Source of the DNA: an uncultured Ruminococcus sp.
Lineage (GTDB): Bacteria; Bacillota; Clostridia; Oscillospirales; Ruminococcaceae
Assembly: GCA_947177345.1 (NCBI GenBank)
Contig: CAMWUB010000090.1
Span: forward strand, 1-6,177
DNA length: 6,177 nt
Reading direction: 5' to 3'
The notes under the pieces are model-generated. The model worked only from the letters and a program-made list of their open reading frames with translations, was not told the DNA's origin and searched no databases. The translations under genes and the position numbers were made by a program. Shown here in pieces: positions 4,769 through 6,177 of this stretch; position 1 is the stretch's first letter; the number at the start of each line of letters is the position of its first letter.

Positions 4769-5743
4769 TTACTCCTGTGAAAGTATTTCCTTGTAAAATT
4801 CTGCGTAATCTTTTCTCTTTTCGTTGGTGAACTGTATAGCAGTACGTGGGTGCTGATTCAGAAGTCCCGTCATCATGTACTGTAAGTCGTAACCCCATAC
4901 AATGCCATCTTCACGCAGTTTTGACATATGATTCTCGATAAACTGCATTACAGGATATACGTTATACTTCGGATTTTTCAGGAAACCTAAAAGCAGTTCC
5001 ATAGCACAGTTACCTGCTCCCCTACCCATTTCGGAGTATGTAGCATCTAACCAGTCAACACCGTCGCCGACTGCCTCTATAGTATTCGCAAAAGCAAGTT
5101 GCTGATTATTATGTGCGTGTATGCCGACTTTCTTTCCGTACTTCTCTGCCATATTACAGTACATATCTGCAATTCTTGCAATCTGTTCCGGATAGAGTGA
5201 GCCGAAACTATCTACTATATAGAACACGTCAACCGGTGACTTGCCGAGAATATCGAGAGCGGCTTTTATATCGCCCTCTTGTGCGTTGGAGATAGCCATT
5301 ATATTACAACTTACCTCGTAACCCTTGCTTTTTGCGTCTTCAATCATGTTGACTGCTGTAGGTATCTGGTGTATGTACGTTGCTACACGTATGAGGTCTA
5401 TCGGACTTTCTGAACGTTTATGAATATCCTGTTTGTAGTTACAACGTCCTACGTCAGCCATTACGGCTATTTTGAGGTCTGTATTGTTTTCACCTACAAT
5501 TGACCTGATATACTCATCATCACAGAACTTGCATGGTCCGAATTTTGTCTCATCAAACATTTCACGGTCAGCTTTATAACCGAACTCCATGTAGTCAACA
5601 CCTGCTCTGAGGTTTGCGTTGTAAAGATGCTTTACGAACTCATCTGTAAAACGGAACTCGTTTACAAGACCGCCGTCTCTTAAAGTTGCGTCGATAACCT
5701 TAATATCCGGTCTGTAGTCCATTAATTTGGAAATTTCCTTCAT
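4769..5743 (-). CDS. HMGL/DRE-TIM aldolase-like protein
   Basis: A 324-aa cytoplasmic protein of the DRE-TIM metallolyase superfamily (HMG-CoA lyase, homocitrate synthase, 4-hydroxy-2-oxovalerate aldolase). D18-A-T-L-R22-D23-G-G-L is the family's opening motif with the metal-binding Asp. G-I-H209-A-H211-N-N supplies the two metal-binding His, and M-G-R-G-A-G-N at 239-245 closes the active site. D178-S-F-G-S lies on an intervening strand. The C-terminal segment W-G-Y-D ... L-N-Q-H-P-R (283-300) is typical of a subfamily often annotated only as aldolase catalytic domain protein. Where DmpG-type aldolases have a catalytic His just after D-G, this protein has G-L-V-N, so the substrate and chemistry may differ; no DmpF-like dehydrogenase is nearby. 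AAAGGA lies ten bases before the ATG. First gene of a three-gene operon. Superfamily confident, substrate unknown. Confidence 0.88.
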   Translation of the reverse strand: MKEISKLMDYRPDIKVIDATLRDGGLVNEFRFTDEFVKHLYNANLRAGVDYMEFGYKADREMFDETKFGPCKFCDDEYIRSIVGENNTDLKIAVMADVGRCNYKQDIHKRSESPIDLIRVATYIHQIPTAVNMIEDAKSKGYEVSCNIMAISNAQEGDIKAALDILGKSPVDVFYIVDSFGSLYPEQIARIADMYCNMAEKYGKKVGIHAHNNQQLAFANTIEAVGDGVDWLDATYSEMGRGAGNCAMELLLGFLKNPKYNVYPVMQFIENHMSKLREDGIVWGYDLQYMMTGLLNQHPRTAIQFTNEKRKDYAEFYKEILSQE

Positions 5744-5774
5744 AAAAAAACAATCCTTTCGATATATATTTTAC

Positions 5775-5786
5775 CGCTTTAAAGCG
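5775..5786. promoter_or_regulatory. Palindrome in the aldolase operon leader
   Basis: CGCTTTAAAGCG is a perfect 12-base palindrome with no loop, so it suits a dimeric DNA-binding repressor better than an RNA hairpin. It lies about 14-25 bases downstream of the predicted transcription start (near 5800), a common operator position. Confidence 0.35.
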
Positions 5787-5806
5787 AATAGACTTAAACC
5801 TTATAT

Positions 5807-5835
5807 AGTATATCACAAAAAATACCGTTTGTCAA
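5807..5835 (-). promoter_or_regulatory. Sigma-A promoter of the aldolase operon
   Basis: On the minus strand: TTGACA (5830-5835), a 17-base spacer, and TATACT (5807-5812). The -35 is perfect and the -10 has one mismatch. The predicted start near 5800 gives a leader of about 57 bases. Confidence 0.85.
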
Positions 5836-5849
5836 ACATTTTCTAAAAA

Positions 5850-5863
5850 AATTTCCGGAAATT
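5850..5863. repeat. Palindrome between the divergent promoters
   Basis: AATTTCCGGAAATT is a perfect 14-base palindrome, flanked by an A run and a T run. It sits between the -35 boxes of the two divergent promoters. It has no loop, and no gene ends here, so it is not an obvious terminator; it could be a shared operator. TTCCGGAA cores also occur in the terminators of this window, so chance or general base bias is possible. Confidence 0.3.
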
Positions 5864-5881
5864 ATTTTTTTCCGTCCGGTG

Positions 5882-5910
5882 TTGACAAAATGTCAATTAA
5901 ATTATATAAT
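5882..5910 (+). promoter_or_regulatory. Consensus sigma-A promoter of the 3' membrane protein gene
   Basis: TTGACA (5882-5887), 17-base spacer, TATAAT (5905-5910): both hexamers are exact. The -35 box is also the left arm of a perfect inverted repeat, TTGACA-AAA-TGTCAA (5882-5896), so a protein binding it would cover the -35. The predicted start near 5917 gives a leader of about 26 bases. Confidence 0.88.
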
Positions 5911-5942
5911 ATGATTATCCATGCTGATTAGGAGGTATGCTA

Positions 5943-6177
5943 ATGAATACATTTCTGTTCATTACTGCATTTATTATCACCGTTTCAATTATGGTTATTT
6001 TCCTGCACGAAATCAGGGAAAATAACAAGTCACCTGCTCCATGGCTCGTCAATATCCGGAGTGTCGCTCGTGGTATTACTATTTTTATGTTTACCGTCGG
6101 CATATCGGACAAGTTTGGATTAATAGATTTCGGTTTGTATTCCGGAACATATTTTTTAATGAGCATATGTACAGTTA
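5943..6177 (+). CDS. Membrane protein, 3' end missing
   Basis: An open frame from ATG 5943 to the window edge, with 78 residues visible and no stop. AGGAGG (5930-5935) lies seven bases before the ATG, and a perfect consensus promoter is just upstream, so this is a real gene. The first hydrophobic helix is at about 3-21 (F-L-F-I-T-A-F-I-I-T-V). A polar, charged loop follows at 22-42 (H-E-I-R-E-N-N-K, then P-A-P-W), then a second hydrophobic stretch at about 43-55 (G-I-T-I-F-M-F-T-V-G-I) and the start of a third at about 64-78. No signal-peptide cleavage site or family motif is visible. An integral membrane protein of unknown function. A minus-strand frame over the same bases (5915-6166) is its shadow. 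Confidence 0.8.
   Translation, partial: MNTFLFITAFIITVSIMVIFLHEIRENNKSPAPWLVNIRSVARGITIFMFTVGISDKFGLIDFGLYSGTYFLMSICTV

Noticed and set aside
5828..5841. Short inverted repeat around the minus-strand -35 (GTTTG-T-CAAAC)
   Set aside because: Short and largely a by-product of the TTGACA hexamer itself; not strong enough to call an operator.
5915..6166. Minus-strand open frame of 83 codons near the 3' end
   Set aside because: It overlaps, on the other strand, a gene with a perfect promoter and ribosome binding site, and would itself end inside that gene's leader.

Overview
The window looks like a chromosomal segment from a low-to-moderate GC gut or rumen Clostridia. Ruminococcus is the best guess. 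The strongest clue is a pair of secreted proteins with a type I-like dockerin, the module that docks enzymes onto cellulosome scaffolds. AT-rich intergenic regions, strong GGAGG ribosome binding sites and consensus sigma-A promoters fit a Firmicute. The genus is an inference.

Plus strand, 1-1991: the window opens inside a SUKH (SMI1/KNR4) domain gene whose 5' end is missing. Four bases after its stop begins a perfect TTGACA-N17-TATAAT promoter. This drives a compact operon of a 78-aa soluble protein of a conserved but unnamed family, a 115-aa two-helix membrane protein, and nth (endonuclease III, base-excision repair), which overlaps its predecessor by ATGA. A hairpin at 1994-2017 ends this operon and also the opposing gene.

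Minus strand, 2032-4041: two tandem genes encode the same 259-aa secreted CAP-dockerin protein. The DNA is identical over 768 bp (2048-2815 and 3028-3795), while the last codons and the flanking regulatory DNA have diverged. Each gene is preceded by an extended -10 promoter. The second copy has an additional related promoter, and two of the three promoters carry a 21-bp-spaced direct repeat upstream. Terminator hairpins separate the units. Diverged flanks around an identical core suggest gene conversion or a collapsed assembly rather than a simple fresh duplication.

Minus strand, 4083-5743: a three-gene operon with a consensus promoter (TTGACA-N17-TATACT) and a strong terminator. In order of transcription it encodes an HMGL/DRE-TIM aldolase-like protein, a small protein with an Xre/MbcA/ParS (DUF2384)-like C-terminus but no RES toxin beside it, and an unrecognised 108-aa protein.

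Plus strand, 5882-6177: a perfect consensus promoter, divergent from the aldolase operon, drives the start of a membrane protein gene that runs off the window. The divergent region holds several perfect palindromes.

No RNA gene, CRISPR array, transposase or insertion sequence was seen. No gene-free stretch exceeds 300 bases; the largest (3792-4082) is filled by the promoters, repeats and terminator listed. No entirely new system is proved. The most notable material is the homogenised CAP-dockerin pair with its repeated control region, and the antitoxin-like gene without a toxin in the aldolase operon.
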